A stretch of 52,702 nt of DNA from Oscillospiraceae bacterium. Lineage in GTDB: Bacteria > Bacillota > Clostridia > Oscillospirales > Oscillospiraceae. Under the pieces are notes generated by a model. It saw nothing but the letters and a program-made list of their open reading frames with translations, was not told the origin of the DNA and did not search any database. The stretch covers positions 1 to 52,702 of the forward strand of contig JAFVMW010000054.1 of the NCBI GenBank assembly GCA_017506735.1, in the 5' to 3' direction. This document shows, in pieces, positions 31,615 through 39,327 of the stretch. The translations under genes were made by a program, and so were the position numbers. How positions within the stretch are numbered: position 1 is the stretch's first letter; each line of letters opens with the position of its first letter.

Positions 31615-32811
31615 TCAGGCTTCCAGGTTGATGCCGGTCTCCTTGTTGAAGACGTGGCAGACATGGCCGGGGAAGGTGAAGTTGACGGTGTTGCCGTTGG
31701 CCAGAGCAGCGACCTCAGCACCGGTCATGTTCATGGTGGAAACAACCATGACGACATCGCGGCCCATGGAGGTGACGTGCAGGTGGACAGAGGAACCCAT
31801 CATTTCGGAAACGTCGACCTTGCCAGTGAAGCCGGTCTTGTCCAGAGTGATGTGCTCGGGACGGACGCCCAGAACGATATCCTGAGGCTGAACGTTGTTC
31901 TTAGCCAGGGCAGCCTGCTTGTCCTCGGACAGAACCACGGTCTGGCCGCCGACGGTGACAGCATACTTGCCGCCTTCCTTAACCAGCTTGGCGTCATTGA
32001 AGAAGTTCATCTGGGGAGTGCCGATGAAGCCAGCGACGAACAGGTTGTAGGGATGGTTGAACACTTCCTGAGGAGTGCCGATCTGCTGGATGAAGCCGTC
32101 CTTCATGATGACGATACGATCGCCCAGGGTCATAGCCTCGGTCTGGTCGTGGGTAACGTAGATGAAGGTGGTCTGGATGCGCTCACGCAGCTTGATGATC
32201 TCAGCACGCATCTGGTTACGCAGCTTGGCGTCCAGGTTGGACAGAGGCTCGTCCATCAGCAGAACCTTGGGCTCACGGACGATAGCACGGCCGATGGCGA
32301 CACGCTGACGCTGACCACCGGACAGAGCCTTGGGCTTACGGGGCAGATACTGGGTGATGTCCAGGATCTCAGCAGCTTCCTTAACCTTGCGGTCGATCTC
32401 GTCCTTGGGAGTGTGACGCAGCTTCAGAGCGAAAGCGATGTTGTCATAAACAGTCATGTGGGGGTACAGAGCGTAGTTCTGGAAGACCATTGCGATGTCG
32501 CGGTCCTTGGGAGCCACGTCGTTGACCAGACGGCCATCGATGTACAGCTCGCCCTCGGAGATGTCTTCCAGGCCGGCGATCATACGCAGGGTGGTGGACT
32601 TACCGCAGCCGGAGGGACCGACCATAACGATGAACTCCTTGTCGGCGATCTCCAGGTTGAACTGCTGGACAGCGACGACACCCTTCTCGGTGATCTGCAG
32701 GTTGACCTTCTTCTTCTCAGGCTCCTCACCCTTCTTGACCTTCTTGGCCTTCTTGGTGTCCTCGGAATGAGGATAGATCTTCATGACGTTCTTCAGGGAC
32801 AAACTTGCCAT
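31615..32811 (-). CDS. ugpC: Sugar ABC transporter ATP-binding protein (MsmX/UgpC/MalK type)
   Basis: The 398-residue ATPase powers carbohydrate importers. Walker A is GPSGCGKST (65-73), signature ALSGGQRQRVAIGRAI, Walker B VLLMDEP, followed by a regulatory TOBE-type C-terminal domain. No permease or binding protein is adjacent, as usual for multi-system energisers such as MsmX. Unusual is a Lys/Glu-rich insert of about 30 residues (14-44: KKAKKVKKGEEPEKKK) between the first beta strand and Walker A. The ATG at 32811 (MASLSLKN) matches orthologues but has no Shine-Dalgarno; a longer start at 32850 is possible. Its leader is long. Confidence 0.92.
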   Translation of the reverse strand: MASLSLKNVMKIYPHSEDTKKAKKVKKGEEPEKKKVNLQITEKGVVAVQQFNLEIADKEFIVMVGPSGCGKSTTLRMIAGLEDISEGELYIDGRLVNDVAPKDRDIAMVFQNYALYPHMTVYDNIAFALKLRHTPKDEIDRKVKEAAEILDITQYLPRKPKALSGGQRQRVAIGRAIVREPKVLLMDEPLSNLDAKLRNQMRAEIIKLRERIQTTFIYVTHDQTEAMTLGDRIVIMKDGFIQQIGTPQEVFNHPYNLFVAGFIGTPQMNFFNDAKLVKEGGKYAVTVGGQTVVLSEDKQAALAKNNVQPQDIVLGVRPEHITLDKTGFTGKVDVSEMMGSSVHLHVTSMGRDVVMVVSTMNMTGAEVAALANGNTVNFTFPGHVCHVFNKETGINLEA

Positions 32812-32968
32812 AACATTACGACTCGAAACGGGCCTAAATTTCGCGCCCATTCTCGCACTGTGCAGAGCAAAACCGCACAGGCATTACGACAGGTCTCCAC
32901 ACTGCCGCACCGTGAGTCAGACGGATTTGTTTTCCTCCTTTTTTGACGCAATATACCTATTTTGTGGA

Positions 32969-32995
32969 GTAGGCATACCACGCCGGTATGCCTAC
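32969..32995. repeat. Perfect inverted repeat upstream of ugpC
   Basis: GTAGGCATACC (32969-32979) pairs with GGTATGCCTAC (32985-32995), loop ACGCC. There is no T-tract on either side, so an operator, leader hairpin or repeat end is likelier than a terminator. Confidence 0.6.
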
Positions 32996-33155
32996 ATGAT
33001 ACCACGGAACCGGTTGCGCCGCAATGGTGGGATGTGACAATTTTTACCGGTTTTTTTGGACGAATTGCCCACTGTCGGGAACAGCCCTGCAAAAAGCAGG
33101 AAAAGATGTGCAGATTGCAGTTTGGCGACGTGGTAAATATCCACCAATGGCCGCC

Positions 33156-33243
33156 CGTAGGGGTCGGCGTCCTCGACGACCCGTGCCGCATTAGCGGCAA
33201 TCTGACGATTGCCGGCGGGACGTCCGGGAGGCCGTCCCCTACG
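33156..33243. repeat. Dispersed palindromic repeat, GTAGGGG/CCCCTAC family
   Basis: Ends CGTAGGGGTCGGC (33156-33168) and GCCGTCCCCTACG (33231-33243) pair with one mismatch. Inside, GCCGC-ATTA-GCGGC (33185-33198) and GGCAATC-TGAC-GATTGCC (33196-33213) overlap and exclude each other. It shares its end pattern with 16606-16657. I recall very similar intergenic copies in Oscillospiraceae. Confidence 0.65.
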
Positions 33244-33281
33244 ATTGCATCAGCCCTACAAACTGCAATTTGACCGCCCGG

Positions 33282-34436
33282 TCAGGGATTGGCCGCTCCG
33301 GTGATCATGCGCAGCAGTTCCAGGAACAGATCCTTCCAGGTCAGCCGCGCAACGGCGGTCTGGGCCACCATGGGCACTGTGGCGATGGTCTGCTCCCCCT
33401 TCGTCACCGTCAGCTCTCCCAGCACCTGGCCCTGGTGGATCGGGGCGGTAAGGGACTCCGGCAGCGCAACCCGGATGTTCATCCTGGACAGCTCCCCCCT
33501 GGGAATCAGCAATGCAACCTGCTCCCCGGGAAGGGCGGTGACGGAAGCCTGTTTTCCCAGGGTTACGGGGATTGGGTCCGCGGAGGGAACCTCCGGGGTG
33601 TACAGGGCGTAGTTGGCAAAGCCGTAGTCCAGCATTCCCCGGCAGGCGCTGAACCGGTCGGCGGAGGTGGAGCAGCCCAGCACCACGGCGATAAGCTCCA
33701 TGCCATTGCGCTGGGCAGAGGCAGAAAGGCAGTACCCTGCCGAGGAGGTGAAGCCGGTTTTCAGTCCCGTGCAGCCGTCATAGAACCGGACCAGCTTGTT
33801 GGTGTTGGACAGGCCGAAGGCACCGCCCCGGACGGTGTCCATCCAGATGGTGGTGTATTTTTTAATGTCCGGGTGACGGGTGAGCAGCTCCCGGCTCATC
33901 AGGGCGATGTCGTAGGCGCTGGTTTTGTGATCCTTGGCAGCCGGATCGTCGTCCAGGCCGGTGCAGTTGACAAAATGGGTGTCCTTCATTCCAAGCTCTG
34001 CCGCCCGGGCGTTCATTTTGTCCACAAAGGCGCTTTCGCTCCCTGCCAGAAGCTCCGCCATGGCGCAGGCACAGTCGTTGGCAGAGGATACGGCGATGGA
34101 TTTGACCATCTCCTCCACGGTCATGGCTTCTCCCACCTTCAGATAGACCTGGCTTCCGCCCTTTGCGGCGGCGGACTCGGAGGCGGTGACGGTGTCCGTC
34201 CATTTGATGTGCCCTGTGTCGATGGCCTCCATGATCAGCAGCAGGGTCATTATTTTGGTGACGCTGGCAGGCGCCAGTGGTTCGTGTTCATTGCTGGCGG
34301 CAAGCACTGTGCCGGTGGCTCCATCCATCAGACACCAGGCCTTCCCCGGATACGCCTCCCCCTCCGCCCGGACGGCAGCTGTTCCCAGGGAACCCACCAG
34401 AATCAGACTCAGCAGCAGACAGCAAATTCGCTTCAT
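33282..34436 (-). CDS. Serine-type D-Ala-D-Ala carboxypeptidase (DacA/DacF-like)
   Basis: The 384-residue penicillin-binding protein trims the terminal D-Ala of peptidoglycan stem peptides outside the membrane. It has a signal peptide (1-24, ending AVRA-EG) and the active-site set S58-V-T-K61, S118-A-N120 and K226-T-G228. A beta-rich C-terminal domain follows and a short amphipathic end (LFLELLRMITGAA) for membrane attachment. The start at 34436 fits the GGGAGG site, giving MKRICCLLLSLILVG. It is divergent from an M23 gene (34553). In Bacillus and clostridia DacF and SpoIIQ-type proteins are made in the forespore; a sporulation role is plausible but not shown. Confidence 0.92.
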   Translation of the reverse strand: MKRICCLLLSLILVGSLGTAAVRAEGEAYPGKAWCLMDGATGTVLAASNEHEPLAPASVTKIMTLLLIMEAIDTGHIKWTDTVTASESAAAKGGSQVYLKVGEAMTVEEMVKSIAVSSANDCACAMAELLAGSESAFVDKMNARAAELGMKDTHFVNCTGLDDDPAAKDHKTSAYDIALMSRELLTRHPDIKKYTTIWMDTVRGGAFGLSNTNKLVRFYDGCTGLKTGFTSSAGYCLSASAQRNGMELIAVVLGCSTSADRFSACRGMLDYGFANYALYTPEVPSADPIPVTLGKQASVTALPGEQVALLIPRGELSRMNIRVALPESLTAPIHQGQVLGELTVTKGEQTIATVPMVAQTAVARLTWKDLFLELLRMITGAANP

Positions 34437-34500
34437 AACCATATCCCTCCCATGCTTTTGAAAAAAGATATGTGCTTTTTCCGAAAAAAGAACCGCTCCG

Positions 34501-34515
34501 CCGGTTTGAAACCGG
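34501..34515. repeat. Palindrome in the divergent DD-carboxypeptidase/M23 gap
   Basis: CCGGTTT-G-AAACCGG is a perfect 7+1+7 palindrome in the 116 bp between the two starts. It may be a shared operator. No sigma-F or sigma-A promoter could be assigned with confidence here. Confidence 0.4.
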
Positions 34516-34552
34516 AAAAACCCGTCCATAATGGGCTTCGGAGGTGCTTATG

Positions 34553-35209
34553 ATGAGCAATCACAAATCAAACCGCTTCAGCGGCAAGGGCCGTTACATC
34601 GCCCTGATCCTGTGCGCGGCGGCGCTGGGGATCTCGGGCTATGTATACTATCAGAATCAGCCGGTTTCGGAGCCTGCGGATACGCCTGTGCTGTCTACGG
34701 AGCAGATTCCCAAAAATCAGCAAACCAAGCCCCAGCCCTTCACAGAGACCACAGCGCCCACGGGCCAGCCTGATACACCGACCCAGCCCACTGCCGGGAA
34801 GCTGGCGGTCTGCGACCCGGTGCAGGGGGAGATTGTGGCCTGCTTCAGCGTGGAGGCACTGAGCTACAATCAGACCACCCGGGACTGGCGCACCCACAAC
34901 GGCATTGACATCGCGGCGGAAGCCGGAACCAGCGTGGTGGCCGCGGCGGCAGGGGAGGTCTATACGGTGTACGAGGACGAGCGTATGGGCATGACTGTGG
35001 TGATCCGCCATGAGGGGGGCTACACCACCCGGTATTCCTCCCTGGGGGAGGATGTGCTGGTGTCCCCGGGGGACCGGGTGGCTCTGGGACAGGCCATCGG
35101 CACGGTGGGTGCCACAGCGCTGATGGAGACGGCCCTTGGGGATCATGTCCATTTCAGCGTCACGAAGGATGACCAGCCCCAGGACCCGGAGGCGTTTCTG
35201 GGCCGGTAA
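34553..35209 (+). CDS. Membrane-anchored M23 peptidase, SpoIIQ-like
   Basis: The 218-residue protein has a short basic N-terminus, one transmembrane helix (about 14-32), a Thr/Pro/Gln-rich linker (40-80) and a LytM/M23 domain (about 85-210). Zinc ligands look intact: His115 and Asp119 in THNGIDIAA and His198-Val-His200 in GDHVHFSV. Layout and size match SpoIIQ of clostridia, which spans the forespore membrane and pairs with SpoIIIAH during engulfment; other septal M23 hydrolases look similar, so this is not certain. The GGAGGTG site favours ATG 34553. It is divergent from the carboxypeptidase gene and followed by a terminator. Confidence 0.8.
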   Translation: MSNHKSNRFSGKGRYIALILCAAALGISGYVYYQNQPVSEPADTPVLSTEQIPKNQQTKPQPFTETTAPTGQPDTPTQPTAGKLAVCDPVQGEIVACFSVEALSYNQTTRDWRTHNGIDIAAEAGTSVVAAAAGEVYTVYEDERMGMTVVIRHEGGYTTRYSSLGEDVLVSPGDRVALGQAIGTVGATALMETALGDHVHFSVTKDDQPQDPEAFLGR

Positions 35210-35246
35210 GCAAGCTCTTTTTCATTTTTCTTTCCTCTTTGTTTTT

Positions 35247-35282
35247 GCCCCCGTCCGGAAGCTCGGACGGGGGCGCTTTTTT
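35247..35282 (+). terminator. Terminator of the M23 gene
   Basis: Perfect 11 bp stem GCCCCCGTCCG/CGGACGGGGGC (loop GAAGCT) followed by GCTTTTTT. Confidence 0.88.
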
Positions 35283-35490
35283 GGAGCGGATTGCGGCGAG
35301 TCGCCGCTGACGATTCGGGCCTTCAGGGCCCTGCGTGTCCAACGCCATTGGGCACCGCCCGACTGGAATGCAGGGTAAATGGACAGCCAAACTCCAATTA
35401 TAACGACATCTCTTTCCGGACGGGTTGGGGAGCTGCATCGTTTGAAAAGGTACATTTTCCGGCTTTCTGCCGGGAAAAGCGTGGAAACGA

Positions 35491-35519
35491 TTGACTTTTT
35501 TCACACTTCGTGTCATAAT
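35491..35519 (+). promoter_or_regulatory. Promoter of aspS
   Basis: -35 TTGACT (35491-35496), 17 bp spacer, -10 CATAAT (35514-35519), with a short leader to the ATG at 35559. Confidence 0.7.
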
Positions 35520-35558
35520 ATATCAGTTAAAAAATACTGCTAAGAGAGGGAATATACC

Positions 35559-37340
35559 ATGTTCCAGTCCAGAACACATAACTGCGGCGAGCTGCGGCTC
35601 TGCAACGCAGGCGAAACCGTCACTCTGGCCGGTTGGCTGGAGAACGTCCGCGAGGTGGGCAATAACTTTGCCTTCTGCGTGGTTCGTGACTACTACGGCA
35701 CCACCCAGGTGGTCATTGAGAACGCCGAAATGATGGGAGTCATCAAGGGTATCACCAAGGAGTCCACCATCAATGTCACCGGCGTCGTCCGGGAGCGTGA
35801 GAGCAAGAACACCAAGATCCCCACCGGTGAGATCGAGGTTGTGCCCACCGAAATCAAGGTGCTGGGCAAGTGCCGCCATCCCCAGCTGCCCTTTGAGATC
35901 AACAAGAGCAAGGACGCAGACGAGAATGTTCGTCTGAAGTACCGCTATCTCGACCTGCGCAACCCTGCTGTGAAGCAGAACATCATCCTGCGCTGCCAGG
36001 TGGTGGCTGAGCTCCGCCGTCTGATGACCGAGAAGGGCTTCCTGGAGATCACCACCCCCATCCTCACCGCTTCCTCCCCCGAGGGCGCCCGTGACTATCT
36101 GGTTCCTGCCCGGAACCACCCCGGCAAGTTCTATGCCCTGCCCCAGGCTCCCCAGCAGTTCAAGCAGCTGCTGATGACCTCCGGCTTTGACCGCTATTTC
36201 CAGATCGCTCCCTGCTTCCGGGATGAGGATGCCCGCGCTGACCGTACCCCCGGCGAGTTCTACCAGCTGGATATGGAGATGGCCTTCGCTTCCCAGGCTG
36301 ACGTTCTGCAGACCCTGGAGGAGGTCATCCGCCCCGTGTTTGAGAAGTTCGGCAAGTACGACCGGATCTCTGCCGCGCCCTTCCGTCACATCCCCTTCAA
36401 CGAGGCTCTGGAGCGCTACGGCTCCGACAAGCCCGACCTGCGTATTGACCTGGAGATCCAGGACATCACCGCTGAGGTCTCCGGCTGCGGCTTCGGCCCC
36501 TTCGGCAACGGCGCGACCGTCAAGGCGGTTGTGGTTCATGACTTCAACCAGGCCAGAAAGTGGATCGACAAGCTGCTGGCCGATGTGGAAGTTCAGACCG
36601 GCAACAAGGCCTGCTGGGTCAAGGTGGACGACAACGGCAACCTGACCGGCGGCGTAAGCAAGTTCCTCGCTGACTGCACCCCTGCGCTGACCGAGAAGCT
36701 GGGCCTGAAGCCCGGCAGCTTCGTCTGCATGGCCGCCGGCAAGAAGGCTGTGGCCCAGAAGACCGCCGGCGTGATCCGCACCATGCTGGGCAAGCGTGTT
36801 CCCGGCCACTTCGATGAGAACCAGTACGCCATCTGCTGGATCGTGGACTTCCCCATGTACGAGCTGGACGAGGAGACCGGTTCTGTGGACTTCTGCCACA
36901 ATCCCTTCTCCATGCCCCAGGGCGGTATGCAGGCTTTGGTGGAGGCCGAGGGCGACGTGGAGAAGCTGCTGGCCATCAACGCCGACCAGTACGACCTGGT
37001 CATCAATGGCTACGAGTCCGCCTCCGGCGCCGTCCGTAACCACGATCCCGAGATCATGATCAAGGCCTTCGAAATGGTTGGCCGGGGCGAGGAAGAGGTC
37101 AAGGCCAAGTTCCCCGCCATGTACAACGCCTTCACCTACGGCGCGCCTCCCCACGCAGGCGCTGCCCCCGGCGTTGACCGCATTGTCATGCTGCTCACCG
37201 GCGAGGAGTCCATCCGGGAGGTCATCACCTTCCCCATGAACAAGAACGCCCAGGACCTGATGATGGATGCCCCCACCACGGTTTCCCAGAAGCAGCTGGA
37301 CGACGTCCACATCCTCATCAACGAGGCACACCTGAACTGA
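35559..37340 (+). CDS. aspS: Aspartyl-tRNA synthetase
   Basis: At 593 residues it has the full bacterial-type layout: N-terminal OB-fold anticodon domain (1-110), class II catalytic core with motif 2 FRDEDARADRTPGEF, an inserted GAD domain (about 300-420) and motif 3 GVDRIVMLLTG near the C-terminus. It charges tRNA-Asp with aspartate. AGAGAGGG precedes the start. Codon usage is strongly biased (CGT, AAG, AAC), in keeping with high expression. The gene is monocistronic, between promoter 35491-35519 and terminator 37347-37378. Confidence 0.98.
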   Translation: MFQSRTHNCGELRLCNAGETVTLAGWLENVREVGNNFAFCVVRDYYGTTQVVIENAEMMGVIKGITKESTINVTGVVRERESKNTKIPTGEIEVVPTEIKVLGKCRHPQLPFEINKSKDADENVRLKYRYLDLRNPAVKQNIILRCQVVAELRRLMTEKGFLEITTPILTASSPEGARDYLVPARNHPGKFYALPQAPQQFKQLLMTSGFDRYFQIAPCFRDEDARADRTPGEFYQLDMEMAFASQADVLQTLEEVIRPVFEKFGKYDRISAAPFRHIPFNEALERYGSDKPDLRIDLEIQDITAEVSGCGFGPFGNGATVKAVVVHDFNQARKWIDKLLADVEVQTGNKACWVKVDDNGNLTGGVSKFLADCTPALTEKLGLKPGSFVCMAAGKKAVAQKTAGVIRTMLGKRVPGHFDENQYAICWIVDFPMYELDEETGSVDFCHNPFSMPQGGMQALVEAEGDVEKLLAINADQYDLVINGYESASGAVRNHDPEIMIKAFEMVGRGEEEVKAKFPAMYNAFTYGAPPHAGAAPGVDRIVMLLTGEESIREVITFPMNKNAQDLMMDAPTTVSQKQLDDVHILINEAHLN

Positions 37341-37346
37341 TCTTTT

Positions 37347-37378
37347 ACCGCCGCTCCGAAACCGGGGCGGCGGTTTTG
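37347..37378 (+). terminator. Terminator of aspS
   Basis: 12 bp stem ACCGCCGCTCCG/CGGGGCGGCGGT with one T-G wobble, followed by TTTG. Confidence 0.85.
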
Positions 37379-37380
37379 TT

Positions 37381-37405
37381 AAGGCTCCCCTCCGAGGGGA
37401 GCCTT
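37381..37405. repeat. Hairpin related to the ends of the 10733-10873 element
   Basis: AAGGCTCCCCT-CCG-AGGGGAGCCTT is a perfect 11 bp stem directly after the aspS terminator. The GGCTCCCCT/AGGGGAGCC core is the same as at the left end of the repeat at 10733, so it may be a solo end of that element or a second terminator. Confidence 0.6.
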
Positions 37406-37415
37406 ATGATCCCTG

Positions 37416-37444
37416 TTGCCAAAATGGATTTTTTCGGGTATACT
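37416..37444 (+). promoter_or_regulatory. Promoter of the ymdB operon
   Basis: -35 TTGCCA (37416-37421), 17 bp spacer, -10 TATACT (37439-37444). Confidence 0.75.
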
Positions 37445-37475
37445 ATATAAAAATATGCGAAAAGAGGGTGAAACG

Positions 37476-38252
37476 ATGGAATTCAAGGTACTCTGTGTGG
37501 GCGATGTGGTTGGCACGCCGGGTCTGAAGCGGTTGGGAAAGACCCTGCGGAAGCTGAAACGGGACACAAAGGCGGATTTTGTCATTGTCAACGGCGAAAA
37601 CGCCAGCAATCTGGGTATGACCCCGGACCAGGGTGAGGATATTTTTGATGCCGGTGCCGATGTGATCACCATGGGCAACCATACCTTCTCCCGTCGGGAG
37701 ATTGTGCCCTATATCGAGGAGAACCGGTATGTCCTCCGGCCTGCCAACCTGCCCCCCCAGCAGCCCGGCCGGGGCTGGGAGGTCTATGAAACCAGGGCAG
37801 GGGATGTGGCGGTCATCGACCTGATCGGAAGGGTGGGTATGGACTATACCCCGGACAACCCCTTCCTGCTGATGGACAAAATTCTGAAGAAAATCACGGC
37901 GAAGATTATTCTGGTGGAGCTTCACGCCGAGGCTACCTCCGAGAAGCTGGCCATGGGCTATATGCTGGACGGAAAAGTATCTGCTGTCTGGGGCACCCAT
38001 ACCCATGTGCCCACGGCGGACGCGCAGATTCTGCCCAGGGGCACCGGCTACGTTACGGATCTGGGCATGACCGGCCCCAGCATCTCCGTGCTGGGCATCC
38101 AGCCCAAGCTCTCCATCGACAAATTCCGGGGAGAGCTGTACCAGCGCTACCAGTGCGCTGACGGCCCCACCAAGCTCAACGCGGTGCTGTTCACCATTGA
38201 CGGAGCTACGGGAAAATGCCTGGAAGTAAAGAGGGTGGATGTGAATGATTAA
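37476..38252 (+). CDS. ymdB: YmdB-family metallophosphoesterase
   Basis: The 258-residue protein has the calcineurin-like metal motifs VLCVGDVVG, VNGENASN, MGNHTFS and GTHTHVPTAD, all typical of the YmdB/TIGR00282 group. In Bacillus subtilis YmdB acts on cyclic nucleotides and influences biofilm, motility and late adaptive responses; whether this holds here is unknown. Length is normal (about 260). GAGGGTG precedes the ATG at 37476. Its stop overlaps the next gene by 8 nt, tying it to the two SbcD/SbcC-like genes in one operon, an arrangement that links a signalling enzyme to DNA processing. Confidence 0.93.
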   Translation: MEFKVLCVGDVVGTPGLKRLGKTLRKLKRDTKADFVIVNGENASNLGMTPDQGEDIFDAGADVITMGNHTFSRREIVPYIEENRYVLRPANLPPQQPGRGWEVYETRAGDVAVIDLIGRVGMDYTPDNPFLLMDKILKKITAKIILVELHAEATSEKLAMGYMLDGKVSAVWGTHTHVPTADAQILPRGTGYVTDLGMTGPSISVLGIQPKLSIDKFRGELYQRYQCADGPTKLNAVLFTIDGATGKCLEVKRVDVND

Positions 38253-39327
38253 GATTCTGCATTCAGCCGACTGGCATATGGACGCGACCCTGCGTGCCTT
38301 TACACCGGAACAGCGGATTGCCCTGCGCCGGGAAATGCTGGCCCTGCCGGGAAAAATCGCGGACATCTGCATCCGGGAGGACTGTGACCTGGTGCTGCTG
38401 TCCGGCGACCTGTTTGACGGCTTTTCCTATACCCCCGAAAGTGTCTCCGCGGTGCGCAACGCCCTGCTGCGGATGGAGGTGCCGGTATTTATCGCTCCGG
38501 GCAACCATGACTACTGCCGGGGCGGCAGTCCCTGGATGCAGGAGGACTGGCCGGTAAACGTATTTATTTTTGACAAACCCCAGATCACCTCCTACCGTCT
38601 GCCGGAGCTGAGCTGCCGGGTGTACGGCGCAGGCTTCGACAGCATCGACTGCCCCGGCCTTCTGAACGGCTTCCAGGCCGACGCGGAGGAGCGGTACGCG
38701 GTGATGGTGCTCCACGGCGACCCCACGGCGGCGGATTCCCCCTACTGCCCGGTGACGGCGGCCCAGGTAAGGGATTCGGGGCTTGACTATCTGGCCCTGG
38801 GCCACATCCATGCCGCCGGACGGTTCGGCGCAGGTGGGGGCCTGTGCGCCTGGCCCGGCTGTCCCATGGGCAAGGGCTATGACGAAACGGGCATCAAGGG
38901 TGTGCTGGTGGTGGAGCTGGAACGGGACCGGGAAACGGTCCTCCAGTTCGTGCCGGTGGATGGCACCCGATTCTACGACTGGAATACAGAAGCCGGAGAG
39001 AACCCGGTCCGGGCACTGGAAAGGGCCCTGCCTGCCGAAGGCTCGGAGGATTTCTACCGGATTCACCTGACCGGCGAAAGCCAGGGCATCGACCTGGAAG
39101 CGCTGAGAAAACACTTCAGCCGGTTTCCCAATCTGACACTGCTGGACGAAACTGTGCCTGTGACTCCCCTGTGGGAACGGGCCGGGGAGGACAGCCTGGA
39201 GGGGGTCTGCTTCCGGCTTTTGCAGGATGCCATGGCCACGGCAAACCGGGAGCAGCGGGAGGAGCTGGAGCTTGCGGCCCGGCTCTGCCGGTCCATTCTC
39301 CAGGGACAGGAGGTGACGCTGCCGTGA
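38245..39327 (+). CDS. SbcD/YhaO-like DNA repair nuclease
   Basis: A 360-residue metallophosphoesterase with motifs HSADWHMD, SGDLFDGFSY, APGNHDY, MVLHGD and GHIHAAGRF in the order seen in SbcD/Mre11 nucleases. It begins with ATG overlapping the ymdB stop and its own stop overlaps the GTG of the next gene by 4 nt. SbcD-type proteins cut DNA ends and hairpins together with an SMC-like ATPase, which is the next gene. The protein resembles Bacillus YhaO more than classic SbcD, judging from its partner. The C-terminal 100 residues form the capping part. Confidence 0.88.
   Translation: MIKILHSADWHMDATLRAFTPEQRIALRREMLALPGKIADICIREDCDLVLLSGDLFDGFSYTPESVSAVRNALLRMEVPVFIAPGNHDYCRGGSPWMQEDWPVNVFIFDKPQITSYRLPELSCRVYGAGFDSIDCPGLLNGFQADAEERYAVMVLHGDPTAADSPYCPVTAAQVRDSGLDYLALGHIHAAGRFGAGGGLCAWPGCPMGKGYDETGIKGVLVVELERDRETVLQFVPVDGTRFYDWNTEAGENPVRALERALPAEGSEDFYRIHLTGESQGIDLEALRKHFSRFPNLTLLDETVPVTPLWERAGEDSLEGVCFRLLQDAMATANREQREELELAARLCRSILQGQEVTLP

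Larger units (their letters stand above)
32812..33281. other. Long intergenic region upstream of ugpC
   Basis: 470 bp without a convincing gene. It contains, on the minus strand, an orphan AAAGGAGGAAAAC about 120 nt before the ugpC start, an 11 bp perfect inverted repeat at 32969-32995 and the dispersed repeat at 33156-33243. Nothing else is seen. Confidence 0.6.
35210..35558. other. Intergenic region between the M23 gene and aspS
   Basis: 349 bp without a gene. Besides the M23 terminator and aspS promoter it contains a run of small hairpins: GCGGCGA-G-TCGCCGC (35293-35307), GGGCC-TTCAG-GGCCC (35317-35331), GGGC-ACC-GCCC (35350-35360) and CCGGC-TTTCT-GCCGG (35459-35473). No T-box signature is seen. 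Confidence 0.55.

Noticed and set aside
33282-34436. Beta-lactamase
   Set aside because: The SxxK/SxN/KTG set with a C-terminal membrane-binding domain is that of DD-carboxypeptidases, and the length and signal peptide agree.
35285-35558. Possible T-box leader for aspS
   Set aside because: No AGGGTGG-ACCGCG-type T-box sequence, no specifier-stem pattern, and the likely promoter lies downstream of the hairpins.
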